From: Candidatus Alistipes intestinipullorum
GTDB lineage: Bacteria; Bacteroidota; Bacteroidia; Bacteroidales; Rikenellaceae
Length of the DNA: 36,594 nt
Direction: 5' to 3'
NCBI GenBank assembly: GCA_019113885.1
Contig: DXGO01000102.1
Location: 1 to 36,594, forward strand
The notes beneath the pieces are model-generated. The model had not been told where the DNA came from. It made no database searches and was given only the letters and a program-made list of their open reading frames with translations. Positions within the stretch are counted from its first letter, which is position 1. The number at the start of each line of letters is the position of its first letter. A program made the position numbers and the translations under genes. Of this stretch, positions 1-9,067 are shown piece by piece.

Positions 1-136
1 AAATGAAAATAAAATGTTGAAAGGTGTTGAAAAGAAAATACGCTGAAAACTTGTCCACATTATGAACAGCCATATTATTTAATTCTTTTTCTTTTTTATT
101 TTTAAATTTGAAAAAAGGAAAATAAAAAATCTGACG
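1..136. other. AT-rich strip with DnaA-box-like and iteron-like motifs (possible origin edge)
   Basis: No gene fits here. The strip is strongly AT-rich compared with the GC-rich coding sequence that follows. TTGTCCACA at 51-59 differs from the DnaA box TTATCCACA by one base. TGTTGAAA occurs at 15-22 and again at 25-32, ten bases apart, and a degenerate third copy (GCTGAAAA) lies at 42-49. Read on the other strand these are TTTTCAACA-like, which resembles weak DnaA boxes. A pyrimidine-rich, T-rich stretch follows at about 80-103. An origin fragment is an inference, because the window begins inside the feature and dnaA is not visible. The 3' part also serves as the nadA promoter. Confidence 0.3.
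103..110 (+). promoter_or_regulatory. Putative -7 element of nadA promoter
   Basis: TAAATTTG matches the Bacteroidota -7 consensus TAnnTTTG and lies 26 nt before the nadA start. No exact TTTG -33 element is visible upstream, only T-rich sequence, so this is a partial match. Confidence 0.45.
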
Positions 137-1078
137 ATGAACGTGGAAAACAACTCCGAACTCATCCGCCGCATCGGGGAGCTTAAGCGCGAGAAAAACG
201 CCGTGATCCTGGCACACTACTATACGACACCTGAGGTGCAGGCCGTGGCCGACTTCCTCGGCGACTCGCTTGCCCTCTCGGTTCAGGCGCAGTCGGTCGA
301 TGCGCGGATCATCCTCTTCGCCGGGGTACACTTCATGGCCGAGACGGCCAAGGTGCTCTGCCCCGAGAAGAAGGTGCTGATCCCCTGCCCCGAGGCGGGA
401 TGTTCGCTGGCTGAATCGTGCGATGCCCGGGAGTTCGCCGCCTTCAAGGCGAAGTACCCCGGCCATAAGGTCGTCTCGTATGTCAATACGACAGTCGAGG
501 TGAAGGCCCTGACCGACATCTGCTGCACGTCGTCCAACGCCCTGAAGGTGGTGGAGTCGCTGCCGGCCGACCAACCCCTGATCTTCGCTCCCGACCGCAA
601 CCTGGGCTCCTACATTCAGAAATTGACCGGGCGGAGGAATATGGTGCTGTGGGACGGCGCCTGCCACGTGCATGAGGAGTTTTCGCTGGAGAGGCTCCTG
701 ACGCTGAAGCGTGAGCATCCGGCAGCGAAGGTGGTCGTGCACCCCGAGTGCCGCGCCTATATCGTCGAGGTGGCCGACTATGTGGGTTCCACGGCCGGGA
801 TCCTCGACTATTGCGGACGCAGCGACGCCCGGGAGTTCATCGTGGTGACCGAAGCGGGCATTCTTGCGGAGATGCGGAAACGTTACCCGGAGAAGCGGTT
901 TATTCCGGCGCCTCCCGACGATGAGACCTGTGGGTGCAATAACTGCAAATATATGAAGATGGTGACGCTCGAAAACATCCTGGAGTGCCTTGAAAAGGAG
1001 TCTCCCGAGATTGTGTTGGACGAGGAGGTGCGGCGTGCTGCCGAGCGTTCGATTCGCAACATGATTGCTATCCGGTAA
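137..1078 (+). CDS. nadA: Quinolinate synthase A
   Basis: Quinolinate synthase condenses iminoaspartate with dihydroxyacetone phosphate to make quinolinate in de novo NAD synthesis, using an oxygen-sensitive [4Fe-4S] cluster in the cytoplasm. The 313-aa protein has the usual length. The N-terminal AVILAHYYTTPEVQ segment is characteristic, with candidate cluster cysteines in three zones: residues 75-95, HPEC with Cys205, and the C-terminal CGCNNC (Cys265, 267, 270). The ATG at 137 follows an A-rich leader. Neither nadB nor nadC is in the window, so the pathway is split. A PNPOx-like flavoprotein gene starts 16 nt downstream and is probably co-transcribed. Confidence 0.96.
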   Translation: MNVENNSELIRRIGELKREKNAVILAHYYTTPEVQAVADFLGDSLALSVQAQSVDARIILFAGVHFMAETAKVLCPEKKVLIPCPEAGCSLAESCDAREFAAFKAKYPGHKVVSYVNTTVEVKALTDICCTSSNALKVVESLPADQPLIFAPDRNLGSYIQKLTGRRNMVLWDGACHVHEEFSLERLLTLKREHPAAKVVVHPECRAYIVEVADYVGSTAGILDYCGRSDAREFIVVTEAGILAEMRKRYPEKRFIPAPPDDETCGCNNCKYMKMVTLENILECLEKESPEIVLDEEVRRAAERSIRNMIAIR

Positions 1079-1094
1079 ATATTAAGACGGGCGG

Positions 1095-1586
1095 ATGGAG
1101 TTTCCCTACGACAATGGTGCCGTGCGGCGTCAGGACCGTTTGCTCGGAGAGCCGGAGGCCCTGGCGTTGTTGCGCAGGGGCGAATACGGGGTGCTGTCGA
1201 TGCAGGCCGTGGAGGGCGGCGGTTACGGCGTTCCGCTGAGTTACGTTTGGGACGGCGGGGTGCGGGTGTATGTCCATTGTGCTCCCGAGGGTCGGAAGCT
1301 GCTTTCGTTGGACCGTTGTCCTGAGGTTTCGTTCTGTGTTGTGGGGCGTACGAAGGTGGCTCCGTCGAAATTCACCACGGCTTATGAGAGTATCGTCTTG
1401 CGATGTCATGCCGTGCGGGGGCTGGAAGCCGGCGAACGGATGGAAGCCTTGCGGCTGTTGTTGAAAAAGTATGCGCCGGAGGATTTGGAGGTCGGGATGA
1501 AGTATGCCGAGAAGTCGTTTTACCGCACGGAGATTCTGCGGCTGGAGATTGTTTCGGTGAGTGGCAAGTCGAAGGTGGTGAAGTGA
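1095..1586 (+). CDS. Pyridoxamine 5'-phosphate oxidase-like (NimA-type) flavoprotein
   Basis: This 163-aa protein belongs to the FMN-binding split-barrel superfamily. The order GEYGVLSM, then GYGVPLSYVW, then YVHCAPEGRKL, then VSFCVVGRTKV is that of the NimA/PNPOx-like group, which includes putative nitroimidazole reductases and many anaerobe proteins of unknown substrate. It is shorter than true PdxH (about 210 aa), so vitamin B6 synthesis is unlikely. It starts 16 nt after nadA and probably shares its transcript. A cytoplasmic FMN- or haem-binding redox role is inferred, and the substrate cannot be read from the sequence. Confidence 0.85.
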   Translation: MEFPYDNGAVRRQDRLLGEPEALALLRRGEYGVLSMQAVEGGGYGVPLSYVWDGGVRVYVHCAPEGRKLLSLDRCPEVSFCVVGRTKVAPSKFTTAYESIVLRCHAVRGLEAGERMEALRLLLKKYAPEDLEVGMKYAEKSFYRTEILRLEIVSVSGKSKVVK

Positions 1587-1668
1587 TTTTTCAGTCTATT
1601 TTTTTCTTTTTTTATTTGTTTTAAATGATTAAAGTAAGTAATAATATAAAAATATAACCTGTTTATCC

Positions 1669-3795
1669 ATGAAGAAAATCCTGTTGTTTTTAGCGGCGGC
1701 ATGCGTGACCTTGACCGCTGCGGCCGATGAGGGAATGTGGTTGCTGCCCTACCTTCAGAAAATGAATATCAAAAATATGAAGGAGCGCGGTTGCAAACTT
1801 TCCGCCGAAGAGATTTACAGCATAGACAAATCTTCGCTCAAGGATGCCGTCGTGATCTTCGGGGGCGGTTGCACCGGCGAGATCGTTTCGCCTGATGGAC
1901 TGCTTTTTACGAACCACCACTGCGGTTACGGTTCGATCCAGCAGCTCTCGTCCGTCGAGCACGATTATTTGAAATACGGTTTCTGGGCCATGTCGCGTGC
2001 CGAGGAGCTGCCTGCTCCCGGACTCCAGGTGCGCTTCGTCCGCAAGATTGCCGATGTGACAGCCGATATTCTGGGCAATGTACCTTCGATTGCCTCTCAG
2101 GAGGAGTATGACCGCATCAAGCACGAGAACATCGTTGCGCTGAAAAAGAGACTCCGTGAAGAGAATCCCGGGATGGAGGTTTCGGTCAAGTCGTTCTTTG
2201 GCGGCAACCAGTTCTTCGCCTTCGTGATGGAGGTCTACACCGACGTACGTCTGGTAGGAACGCCCCCTTCGTCGATCGGCAAGTTCGGCGGTGATACCGA
2301 CAACTGGATGTGGCCGCGCCATACGGGCGATTTCTCGATCTTCCGCGTCTATGCCGGACCCGATAACCGCCCGGCCGATTATTCGCCCGAAAATCGCCCC
2401 TACAAGGCAGAGAAATACCTGAAGATTTCGTTGGATGGCGTCGAGAAGAACGACTTTGCCATGATTATGGGCTTCCCGGGGTCGACGGAGCGTTACGCCA
2501 CCTCGTACGAGATTGACAACCTGCTCAAGGTAGAGAACCCCCAGCGTATCTTCATCCGCGGCGATCGCCAGGAGATTCTTTGGAAGGATATGGTTGCCGA
2601 CGACGCCATCCGTATCCAGTATGCCTCGAAATACGCCGGCTCGTCGAACTACTGGAAGAATTCGATCGGCATGTCGCGCGGCATCGAGAAACTCGGTGTA
2701 AAGGCCCGCAAGGAGGCGCAGGAGGCCTCGTTCCAGGCTTGGGCCGAGAAGAATACTTTGCCCGAAGAGGGTTACATCGATGCCCTCGGGAAGATTCGCA
2801 GCTCCGTGGAGCGGATGTCATCGATGAATGCCGCACGTCAATACCTTGCCGAAGCTTTCCTTGCGGCTGTCGAGCTGCTGTCGCCCGTGCGGATGTTTAC
2901 TGCGGGCGATTCGGTCAAGAGTGATCTCGGCGATACGGATGCCCTGATCAAGAGGGTGCAGAACTGGTACGAGGATTACAGCGTTACGACGGACCGCAAG
3001 GTGGCCAAACGCATGCTGGCGATCGCCCGCGAGAACATGAAGGAGTTGCCGTCGTTCTATGCCGAGGTGGTTGACAAGCAGTTCGGCGGAGACATCGATG
3101 CCTATGTCGATTACCTCTATGACCATTCGCTATTCGCATCGGAGGAGAAGGTCCTTGCCCTTGTGAAGGATTATGCGCCCGAAAAGATTGCCGATGATCC
3201 TGCTGTCGTGCTTGCACGTTCGGTGATGGAACAGTACAGCGCCCTGAGCGATGCCCTTAAGGAGCCACAGGAGCTCTATGAGGAGGGGCACCGCAAGTAC
3301 ATTGCCGGACTGATGTTGCAGAATCCCGACAAGGCGTGGGCTTCGGACGCGAACTTCACGATCCGCCTCACCTATGGGCGCGTGCTGCCCTATTCGCCGG
3401 CCGACGGCATCGAATACAACTACTATACGACATTGAAGGGTGTCATGGAGAAGGAGGACCCCGAAAATCCGCAGGAGTTCTTCGTGCCGGAGAAACTCAA
3501 GGAGCTCTATGCAGTGAAGGATTTCGGGCGCTATGCCAATGCCAAGGGAGAGCTTCCGACCTGTTTCCTTGCCGACTGCGACATTACGGGCGGCAACTCC
3601 GGTTCGCCGGTGCTCAATGATCGCGGTGCCCTGATCGGTTTGGCCTTCGACGGCAACTGGGAGGCCATGTCCGGTGATATTGCTTTTGAGCCGGAGCTGC
3701 AGCGTACGATCGCTGTCGACATCCGCTACGTGCTGTTTGTGGTTGACAAGTTTGCCGGTGCCCGTTGGTTGCTCGACGAACTGCAGTTCGAATAA
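1669..3795 (+). CDS. dpp7: S46 family dipeptidyl-peptidase, DPP7-like
   Basis: S46 serine peptidases remove dipeptides from oligopeptide N-termini in the periplasm of asaccharolytic and gut Bacteroidota. The 708-aa protein has a Sec signal peptide (residues 1-19, cut near ADEG). The catalytic His lies in TNHHCGYG (His83/84), and the nucleophile is Ser644 in GGNSGSPVLN. Eighteen residues after that serine, at the specificity position I recall as 673 in Porphyromonas enzymes, the residue is Gly662 (AFDGNWE). Glycine there fits DPP7 (hydrophobic P1), whereas DPP11 has Arg (acidic P1). It stands alone between an AT-rich 82-nt leader and a hairpin terminator. Confidence 0.92.
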   Translation: MKKILLFLAAACVTLTAAADEGMWLLPYLQKMNIKNMKERGCKLSAEEIYSIDKSSLKDAVVIFGGGCTGEIVSPDGLLFTNHHCGYGSIQQLSSVEHDYLKYGFWAMSRAEELPAPGLQVRFVRKIADVTADILGNVPSIASQEEYDRIKHENIVALKKRLREENPGMEVSVKSFFGGNQFFAFVMEVYTDVRLVGTPPSSIGKFGGDTDNWMWPRHTGDFSIFRVYAGPDNRPADYSPENRPYKAEKYLKISLDGVEKNDFAMIMGFPGSTERYATSYEIDNLLKVENPQRIFIRGDRQEILWKDMVADDAIRIQYASKYAGSSNYWKNSIGMSRGIEKLGVKARKEAQEASFQAWAEKNTLPEEGYIDALGKIRSSVERMSSMNAARQYLAEAFLAAVELLSPVRMFTAGDSVKSDLGDTDALIKRVQNWYEDYSVTTDRKVAKRMLAIARENMKELPSFYAEVVDKQFGGDIDAYVDYLYDHSLFASEEKVLALVKDYAPEKIADDPAVVLARSVMEQYSALSDALKEPQELYEEGHRKYIAGLMLQNPDKAWASDANFTIRLTYGRVLPYSPADGIEYNYYTTLKGVMEKEDPENPQEFFVPEKLKELYAVKDFGRYANAKGELPTCFLADCDITGGNSGSPVLNDRGALIGLAFDGNWEAMSGDIAFEPELQRTIAVDIRYVLFVVDKFAGARWLLDELQFE

Positions 3796-3821
3796 GTTTC
3801 GGCGTACGGTTTCGATCCAAA

Positions 3822-3856
3822 AGGCGCTTCCTGATTCGGGAGGCGCCTCTTTCTTT
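3822..3856 (+). terminator. Rho-independent terminator after S46 peptidase
   Basis: AGGCGCTTCC at 3822-3831 pairs with GGAGGCGCCT at 3839-3848 (one G-T pair), leaving a short loop. A pyrimidine/T-rich tail (CTTTCTTTC) follows, 27 nt after the peptidase stop codon. Confidence 0.75.
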
Positions 3857-3896
3857 CGCCCTTTTCCTGGATTTTCCCGGAAAATATGTGGTACAT

Positions 3897-3931
3897 TTCG
3901 TTCGCGAATCCCCCAAAAATTCGTACTTTTG
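3897..3931 (+). promoter_or_regulatory. Putative metG promoter
   Basis: TACTTTTG at 3924-3931 is an exact match to TAnnTTTG. A weak -33 candidate (TTTCG) lies near 3896-3900. The metG start codon is 26 nt downstream, which would give a short leader. Confidence 0.5.
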
Positions 3932-3957
3932 ACGAAAATTAGCTATTTCCTTATCCT

Positions 3958-6000
3958 ATGGCAAAAGAGTTCAAACGTTATCTCGTTACGTCGGCCCTGC
4001 CCTATGCCAATGGCCCTGTGCACATCGGCCACCTGGCAGGCGTCTATATACCTTCGGATATCTATACTCGTTATCTGCGGCTCAAGGGCTGCGATGTCAT
4101 CTCGGTCTGCGGGTCGGATGAACACGGTGTGCCCATTACGATCAAGGCCCGCAAGGAGGGTGTTTCGCCCCAGCAGATCGTCGACCGCTACCACGAACTG
4201 ATCAAGAAGTCGTTCGAGGGGCTGGGCATGTCGTTCGATATCTATTCGCGTACCTCGTCCAAGACCCACGCCGAGACCGCTTCGGCTTTTTTCAGGAAGC
4301 TTTACGACGAGGGCAAGTTCATCGAAAAGACTTCGATGCAGTATTACGACGAGGAGGCGCAGACGTTTCTTGCCGACCGTTACATCGTGGGTACCTGCCC
4401 CAAGTGCGGCAACGACCGTGCCTATGGCGACCAATGCGAGAAGTGCGGTTCGACCCTTTCGCCCGACGAATTGATCGAACCCCACAGTGCCGTGTCGGGC
4501 TCCATTCCTGTCAAACGTGAGACGAAACACTGGTATCTTCCTTTGGATCAGTATGAAGGATTCCTTCGTGAATGGATTCTCGACGGACACAAGGAGTGGA
4601 AGTCCAATGTCTACGGGCAGTGCAAAAGCTGGTTGGACGGTGGCCTGCAGCCTCGTGCTGTGAGCCGTGACCTGGATTGGGGAATTCCTGTTCCGGTCGA
4701 AGGGGCTGAGGGCAAGGTGCTCTACGTTTGGTTCGACGCCCCGATCGGCTATATCTCCGCCACCAAGGACCTGACGCCCGACTGGGAAAAATACTGGAAA
4801 TCGGAGGATACCAAGATGGTGCATTTTATCGGCAAGGATAATATCGTTTTCCACTGTATTGTCTTTCCGTCGATGCTGAAGGCACATGGAGGCTACATCC
4901 TTCCCGAAAATGTCCCGGCCAATGAGTTCCTGAACCTCGAGGGAGACAAAATCTCCACGTCGCGCAACTGGGCCGTCTGGCTGCATGAATACCTCGAGGA
5001 GTTCCCCGGCAAAGAGGACGTTTTGCGATACGTCCTGTGTGCCAATGCTCCTGAAACCAAGGACAATGACTTCACCTGGAAGGACTTCCAGGCTCGTAAC
5101 AACAACGAGTTGGTGGCTGTTTTGGGCAACTTTGTCAACCGCGCGCTTGTCCTCACGCAGAAGTATTACGGCGGCACGGTGCCTGCCTGCGGGGAGTTGA
5201 ATGACTACGACCGGGAAACGATTGCCGAAGTGGCTGCCGTCAAGACATCGCTTGAATCCAATATCGAGAACTACCGTTTCCGGGAGGCGCTGAAGGATGC
5301 CATGAATATCGCCCGCATCGGTAACAAATACCTGGCTGATACCGAGCCCTGGAAGGTCATCAAGAGTGATCCTGCACGTGTGGAGACCATTCTCTATGTA
5401 GCGTTACAGATCACGGCCAATACGGCGATCGCCATCGAGCCTTTCATGCCCTTCTCAGCGGCCAAGATGCTGAGGATGCTTGCCGTGGAGAAGTTCTCGT
5501 GGGAGTCGCTTGGTGCTACCGACCTGATTCCTGCCGGCCATACGATCGGTACTCCCGAACTGTTGTTCGAAAAGATTGAGGACGACGTGATCCAGCGACA
5601 GTTGGATAAACTTGCGGCGACGAAGGCTGCCAATGCGGCTGCTGAGGCTTCTCAAAACGTTGAATGTCAGAAGGATACGATCCAATTTGACGATTTTCAG
5701 AAAATGGATATCCGCGTATCGACGATTCTTGAGGCGGAGAAGGTTGCCAAAACCAAGAAACTGCTTAAACTGACGGTCGATACGGGTATCGATCGGCGGG
5801 TGATCGTGTCGGGCATTGCCGAACACTTCACTCCCGAGGAGTTGGTAGGCAAGCAGGTGCTGGTGCTCGTAAACCTTGCCCCCCGTGAATTGAAGGGTAT
5901 CACTTCGAACGGAATGATCCTGATGGCAGAAGATGCTTCCGGAAAATTACGCCTTCTGCAGCCCGACGAAAAGACTAATAATGGGGCAATCGTCGGATAA
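3958..6000 (+). CDS. metG: Methionyl-tRNA synthetase
   Basis: This class I synthetase charges tRNA-Met. The 680-aa protein shows the HIGH motif (HIGH, residues 22-25) in [14 protein letters not shown]. It has a four-cysteine zinc knuckle (Cys147, 150, 160, 163) and a KMSKS equivalent reading KISTS from Lys331. A C-terminal EMAPII/Trbp111-like tRNA-binding domain spans roughly residues 575-680 ([12 protein letters not shown], then [15 protein letters not shown]), which promotes dimerisation in homologues. The length fits the bacterial form that carries this extra domain. ilvE follows 33 nt later with no terminator between, so read-through is likely. Confidence 0.97.
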   Translation: MAKEFKRYLVTSALPYANGPVHIGHLAGVYIPSDIYTRYLRLKGCDVISVCGSDEHGVPITIKARKEGVSPQQIVDRYHELIKKSFEGLGMSFDIYSRTSSKTHAETASAFFRKLYDEGKFIEKTSMQYYDEEAQTFLADRYIVGTCPKCGNDRAYGDQCEKCGSTLSPDELIEPHSAVSGSIPVKRETKHWYLPLDQYEGFLREWILDGHKEWKSNVYGQCKSWLDGGLQPRAVSRDLDWGIPVPVEGAEGKVLYVWFDAPIGYISATKDLTPDWEKYWKSEDTKMVHFIGKDNIVFHCIVFPSMLKAHGGYILPENVPANEFLNLEGDKISTSRNWAVWLHEYLEEFPGKEDVLRYVLCANAPETKDNDFTWKDFQARNNNELVAVLGNFVNRALVLTQKYYGGTVPACGELNDYDRETIAEVAAVKTSLESNIENYRFREALKDAMNIARIGNKYLADTEPWKVIKSDPARVETILYVALQITANTAIAIEPFMPFSAAKMLRMLAVEKFSWESLGATDLIPAGHTIGTPELLFEKIEDDVIQRQLDKLAATKAANAAAEASQNVECQKDTIQFDDFQKMDIRVSTILEAEKVAKTKKLLKLTVDTGIDRRVIVSGIAEHFTPEELVGKQVLVLVNLAPRELKGITSNGMILMAEDASGKLRLLQPDEKTNNGAIVG

Positions 6001-6033
6001 CACGCTTTTGAACTAACTTAAAAACGGAATAAA

Positions 6034-7053
6034 ATGGGAACGAACGGTATGGATTGGAACAATCTCGGCTTCGATTATCGTAAAACGGATTTCAATGTAC
6101 GCTTCTCTTATGTTGATGGCAAATGGAGCGACATGGTCGTTACCGACGACGAGTATATCCAAATGCACATGTCTGCCTCGTGTCTTCACTATGGTATCGA
6201 ACTTTTCGAAGGTTTAAAGGCTTTCCGCGGAGTTGACGATAAGGTGCGTCTTTTCCGTGTCGCCGACAATGCGCGAAGGATGCAGTCTTCGGCCGAGCGT
6301 CTCTGCCTGCCTGTTCCGACGGAGCAAATGATTATCGATGCCTGTGTTGAGGTGGTAAAGCGTAACGAACGTTTTGTTCCTCCCTACGGTACCGGCGCTT
6401 CGTTGTATATTCGTCCCGTGATGTTTGGCACGACGGTGGGTCTTGGGGTGAAGCCTTCGAAGGATGCGCTGTTGATCGTCTATTGTTCGCCTGTCGGGGC
6501 CTACTTCAAGGAGGGCATCAAACCTATCCGGGTCGCTATCGACCGTGAACAGGACCGTGCTGCTCCACGTGGAACAGGTGACGTCAAGGTCGGCGGAAAC
6601 TATGCCGCCAGCCTGCTTTCAGGTGAAAAAGGTCACGAGTTGGGCTATTCGAACATCATGTACCTCGATGCTGCCGAGCATAAGTATATCGAGGAATGCG
6701 GAGCGGCCAATTTCTTCGGTATCAAGGACGGTAAGTATATCACGCCGATGTCTCCTTCGGTGCTGCCTTCTATTACCAACATGAGTCTCCGTCAGTTGGC
6801 TGCCGACATGGGCCTCGAGGTGGAGCGCCGGCATATTCCCGTTGAGGAGTTGCCTACGTTCGAGGAGTGTGGTGCGTGTGGAACGGCTGCCGTCATCTCC
6901 CCTATCGGTTATATCTACGATATGCAAACCGGTGCGTCGTACGATTATGGGTCTGAAGTCGGCAAGTATTGCATGGCGTTGTATACGCAGTTGCAGGATA
7001 TTCAATATGGCCGTGCCGAAGACAAGTACGGTTGGTGTACGATTGTGCTGTAA
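6034..7053 (+). CDS. ilvE: Branched-chain amino acid aminotransferase
   Basis: This PLP-dependent fold-type IV aminotransferase makes or degrades Leu, Ile and Val by exchange with glutamate. The 339-aa protein has LHYGIELFEGLKAFR near the N-terminus, the PLP lysine Lys185 in GDVKVGGNYAAS, and IEECGAANFF plus the phosphate-contact region around PSVLPSITNMS. The length is typical of the longer BCAT branch. It probably shares a transcript with metG and ends in a 12-bp bidirectional terminator. A near-perfect parS-like site (6561-6576) is embedded in its coding sequence at Ala-Pro-Arg-Gly-Thr. Confidence 0.96.
   Translation: MGTNGMDWNNLGFDYRKTDFNVRFSYVDGKWSDMVVTDDEYIQMHMSASCLHYGIELFEGLKAFRGVDDKVRLFRVADNARRMQSSAERLCLPVPTEQMIIDACVEVVKRNERFVPPYGTGASLYIRPVMFGTTVGLGVKPSKDALLIVYCSPVGAYFKEGIKPIRVAIDREQDRAAPRGTGDVKVGGNYAASLLSGEKGHELGYSNIMYLDAAEHKYIEECGAANFFGIKDGKYITPMSPSVLPSITNMSLRQLAADMGLEVERRHIPVEELPTFEECGACGTAAVISPIGYIYDMQTGASYDYGSEVGKYCMALYTQLQDIQYGRAEDKYGWCTIVL
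6561..6576. other. parS-like site, degenerate (inside ilvE)
   Basis: TGCTCCACGTGGAACA differs from the two perfect palindromes at 7108 and 7152 at only its third base. It lies in ilvE coding sequence, so coincidence under coding constraint is possible. The nearby perfect copies make it worth recording as a third ParB site. Confidence 0.45.
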
Positions 7054-7070
7054 TATATCTGTTTATATTA

Positions 7071-7108
7071 AATAAAGGGAGTGACCGATAGGTTACTCCC
7101 TTTATTTT
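7071..7108. terminator. Bidirectional terminator between convergent ilvE and mnmG
   Basis: AATAAAGGGAGT at 7071-7082 and ACTCCCTTTATT at 7095-7106 form a perfect 12-bp stem with a 12-nt loop. A/T-rich flanks on both sides provide a U-tract for either strand. It sits just after ilvE and serves the converging mnmG operon as well. Confidence 0.85.
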
Positions 7109-7123
7109 GTTCCACGTGGAACA
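7108..7123. other. parS-like centromere site 1
   Basis: TGTTCCACGTGGAACA is a perfect 16-bp palindrome. It matches the near-universal bacterial parS consensus (TGTTTCACGTGAAACA and the TGTTCCACGTGGAACA form, which I recall from Pseudomonas). It is intergenic and one of a close pair. Confidence 0.75.
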
Positions 7124-7151
7124 ATCGTTTTATTGTAGATGATCGGGAGTG

Positions 7152-7167
7152 TGTTCCACGTGGAACA
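7152..7167. other. parS-like centromere site 2
   Basis: This is an identical 16-bp palindrome centred 44 bp from site 1. It is followed by a run of nine C residues (7169-7177) before the mnmG stop codon. In many bacteria ParB sites cluster near the origin, often beside gid genes, and this placement next to mnmG (gidA) fits. Confidence 0.75.
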
Positions 7168-7183
7168 ACCCCCCCCCTCTTGT

Positions 7184-9067
7184 TTAGCGACCGAATTTGA
7201 TTAGCAGAACATTGACATCTGCAGGCGACACCCCCGGAATACGCGATGCCTGGCCAATGGTCGACGGATGTATCCGCGAAAGCTTTTGTCGCGCCTCGAT
7301 CGTCAGCGATTGCATCGTGTGAAAATCGAAATCTTCAGGAATCCGTATATTTTCAAGCCGATGCAACTTCTCGGCGATGAATTTTTCGCGCTCGATGTAG
7401 CCTCTGTATTTGATCTGAATCTCCGCCTCTTCGATCACTTCTCGGTCGATACCCATTTCGGTAATAAACTTCCGAAGTTTCGGCAGTGCGTTTTGTAGCG
7501 TTTCGAAGGTTACCTGATTTCGCATAAGCAGGTCGTACATCTTTTTTCCCTGCGTCAGCGGGTCCGTACCGACCGATTTCAGATAGTCGTTGATTTCGGC
7601 TATTTTGACACTCTGTGCGTGCGCGTAGGCTACAAGCGATTCTACGAGCGTATTTTTTTTGATGAAATGTGCATATTTTTCTGCCGAAACCAGTCCGATT
7701 TCGTGACCCAACGGGGTCAATCGAATGTCGGCGTTGTCCTGTCGGAGCAGTATTCGGTATTCGGCTCTGGAGGTGAACATCCGGTACGGTTCGTCGACAC
7801 CCTTGGTTACCAGGTCGTCGATCAACACGCCAATGTAGGCTTCGTCGCGTTTCAGTACGATCGGTGTCTCCCCTTTCAGTGCCCGGTGGGCGTTGATCCC
7901 TGCCATCAGACCCTGCGCGGCTGCCTCCTCGTAACCGGTCGTGCCGTTGACCTGCCCGGCAAAATAGAGCCCCGCAACAAGCTTCGTTTCGAGTGAATGG
8001 TGCAGTTGCGTGGGTGGAAAGTAGTCGTATTCGATGGCGTAACCGGGTCTGTATATCTGTAAATCCTCGAATCCGCGGATTTTGTGCAGCGCTTCCCACT
8101 GGATTTCCCACGGCAGCGACGACGAAAATCCGTTCAGATAGTATTCGTTTGTCGAGCGTCCCTCGGGTTCGAGGAAGAGTTGGTGCTGATCTTTGTCGGC
8201 GAATGTACGCAGTTTGTCCTCGATTGACGGGCAGTAGCGCGGCCCGATGCCGTGGATGGTGCCGTTGAAGAGCGGCGAGCGGTCAAAGCCCTCACGCAGG
8301 GTGTCATGCACCTCCTTGCTTGTGTAGACCAAGTAACAGGGCATTTGGTCTCGAACGGGTTCCGTATCGGGAGAAAAGGAGAATTTCCCGGGATTTTCAT
8401 CCCCGTATTGGGGCTCCAGCAGGTCGAAACGGATTGTCCGGGCATCGAGGCGTGCCGGGGTTCCGGTCTTCATGCGTCCGGTTTCGAATCCCATTTGGCG
8501 GAGGCATTCGGTGATTCCGTGCGAGGCTGCATCCCCTGCCCGACCTCCTTCGGCATGGGCCGTGCCGCAGTGCATTACCCCCTCGAGAAAGGTCCCGGCG
8601 GTCAGTACGACGGCCCGGCATGAGAAGGTGACGCCCATGCGGGTGCGCACGCCGCAGACGACGGGTCGCTGTCCCGAGGTGTCGAAGAGCAGTTCGGTGG
8701 CGGCGTCTTGCCAGATCGAGAGGTTCGGGGTGTTCTCCAGCGTACGGCGCCACTCCTCCGAGAAGCGTGTCTTGTCGCATTGCGCCCGCGGACTCCACAT
8801 TGCCGCACCTTTCGACTTGTTCAGCATCCGGAACTGGATGGCCGTGCGGTCTGTGATGCGTCCCATCTCTCCTCCTAATGCATCTATCTCTCTGACTATC
8901 TGTCCTTTAGCTACACCGCCGACTGCCGGATTGCACGACATCGAAGCCATTTTGGTCATGTCCATGGTCAGAAGCAGCGTGCGCGATCCGAGGCGTGCTG
9001 CGGCCGAAGCGGCCTCGCATCCGGCGTGTCCTCCTCCGATGACGAGTATGTCGTAGTTGAGTGTCAT
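7184..9067 (-). CDS. mnmG: tRNA uridine-5-carboxymethylaminomethyl synthesis enzyme MnmG
   Basis: MnmG (GidA) works with MnmE to install the (carboxymethyl)aminomethyl group on wobble U34 of certain tRNAs, using FAD and folate. The 627-aa protein has the usual length. The FAD-binding Rossmann motif GGGHAGCEAA lies near the N-terminus, followed by MSCNPAVGGVAKGQIVREID and the conserved APIEDKL-like stretch CPSIEDKLRTFADK. PGYAIEYDYF and AAAQGLMAGINA are also typical. Its ATG overlaps the ybeY stop by 4 bp (ATGA), so it is translationally coupled as the last gene of the minus-strand run. mnmE is not in the window. Confidence 0.97.
   Translation of the reverse strand: MTLNYDILVIGGGHAGCEAASAAARLGSRTLLLTMDMTKMASMSCNPAVGGVAKGQIVREIDALGGEMGRITDRTAIQFRMLNKSKGAAMWSPRAQCDKTRFSEEWRRTLENTPNLSIWQDAATELLFDTSGQRPVVCGVRTRMGVTFSCRAVVLTAGTFLEGVMHCGTAHAEGGRAGDAASHGITECLRQMGFETGRMKTGTPARLDARTIRFDLLEPQYGDENPGKFSFSPDTEPVRDQMPCYLVYTSKEVHDTLREGFDRSPLFNGTIHGIGPRYCPSIEDKLRTFADKDQHQLFLEPEGRSTNEYYLNGFSSSLPWEIQWEALHKIRGFEDLQIYRPGYAIEYDYFPPTQLHHSLETKLVAGLYFAGQVNGTTGYEEAAAQGLMAGINAHRALKGETPIVLKRDEAYIGVLIDDLVTKGVDEPYRMFTSRAEYRILLRQDNADIRLTPLGHEIGLVSAEKYAHFIKKNTLVESLVAYAHAQSVKIAEINDYLKSVGTDPLTQGKKMYDLLMRNQVTFETLQNALPKLRKFITEMGIDREVIEEAEIQIKYRGYIEREKFIAEKLHRLENIRIPEDFDFHTMQSLTIEARQKLSRIHPSTIGQASRIPGVSPADVNVLLIKFGR

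Noticed and set aside
7169..7177. Run of nine C residues as a contingency locus
   Set aside because: It is intergenic, downstream of both converging genes, so length changes would not alter a frame or a visible promoter.
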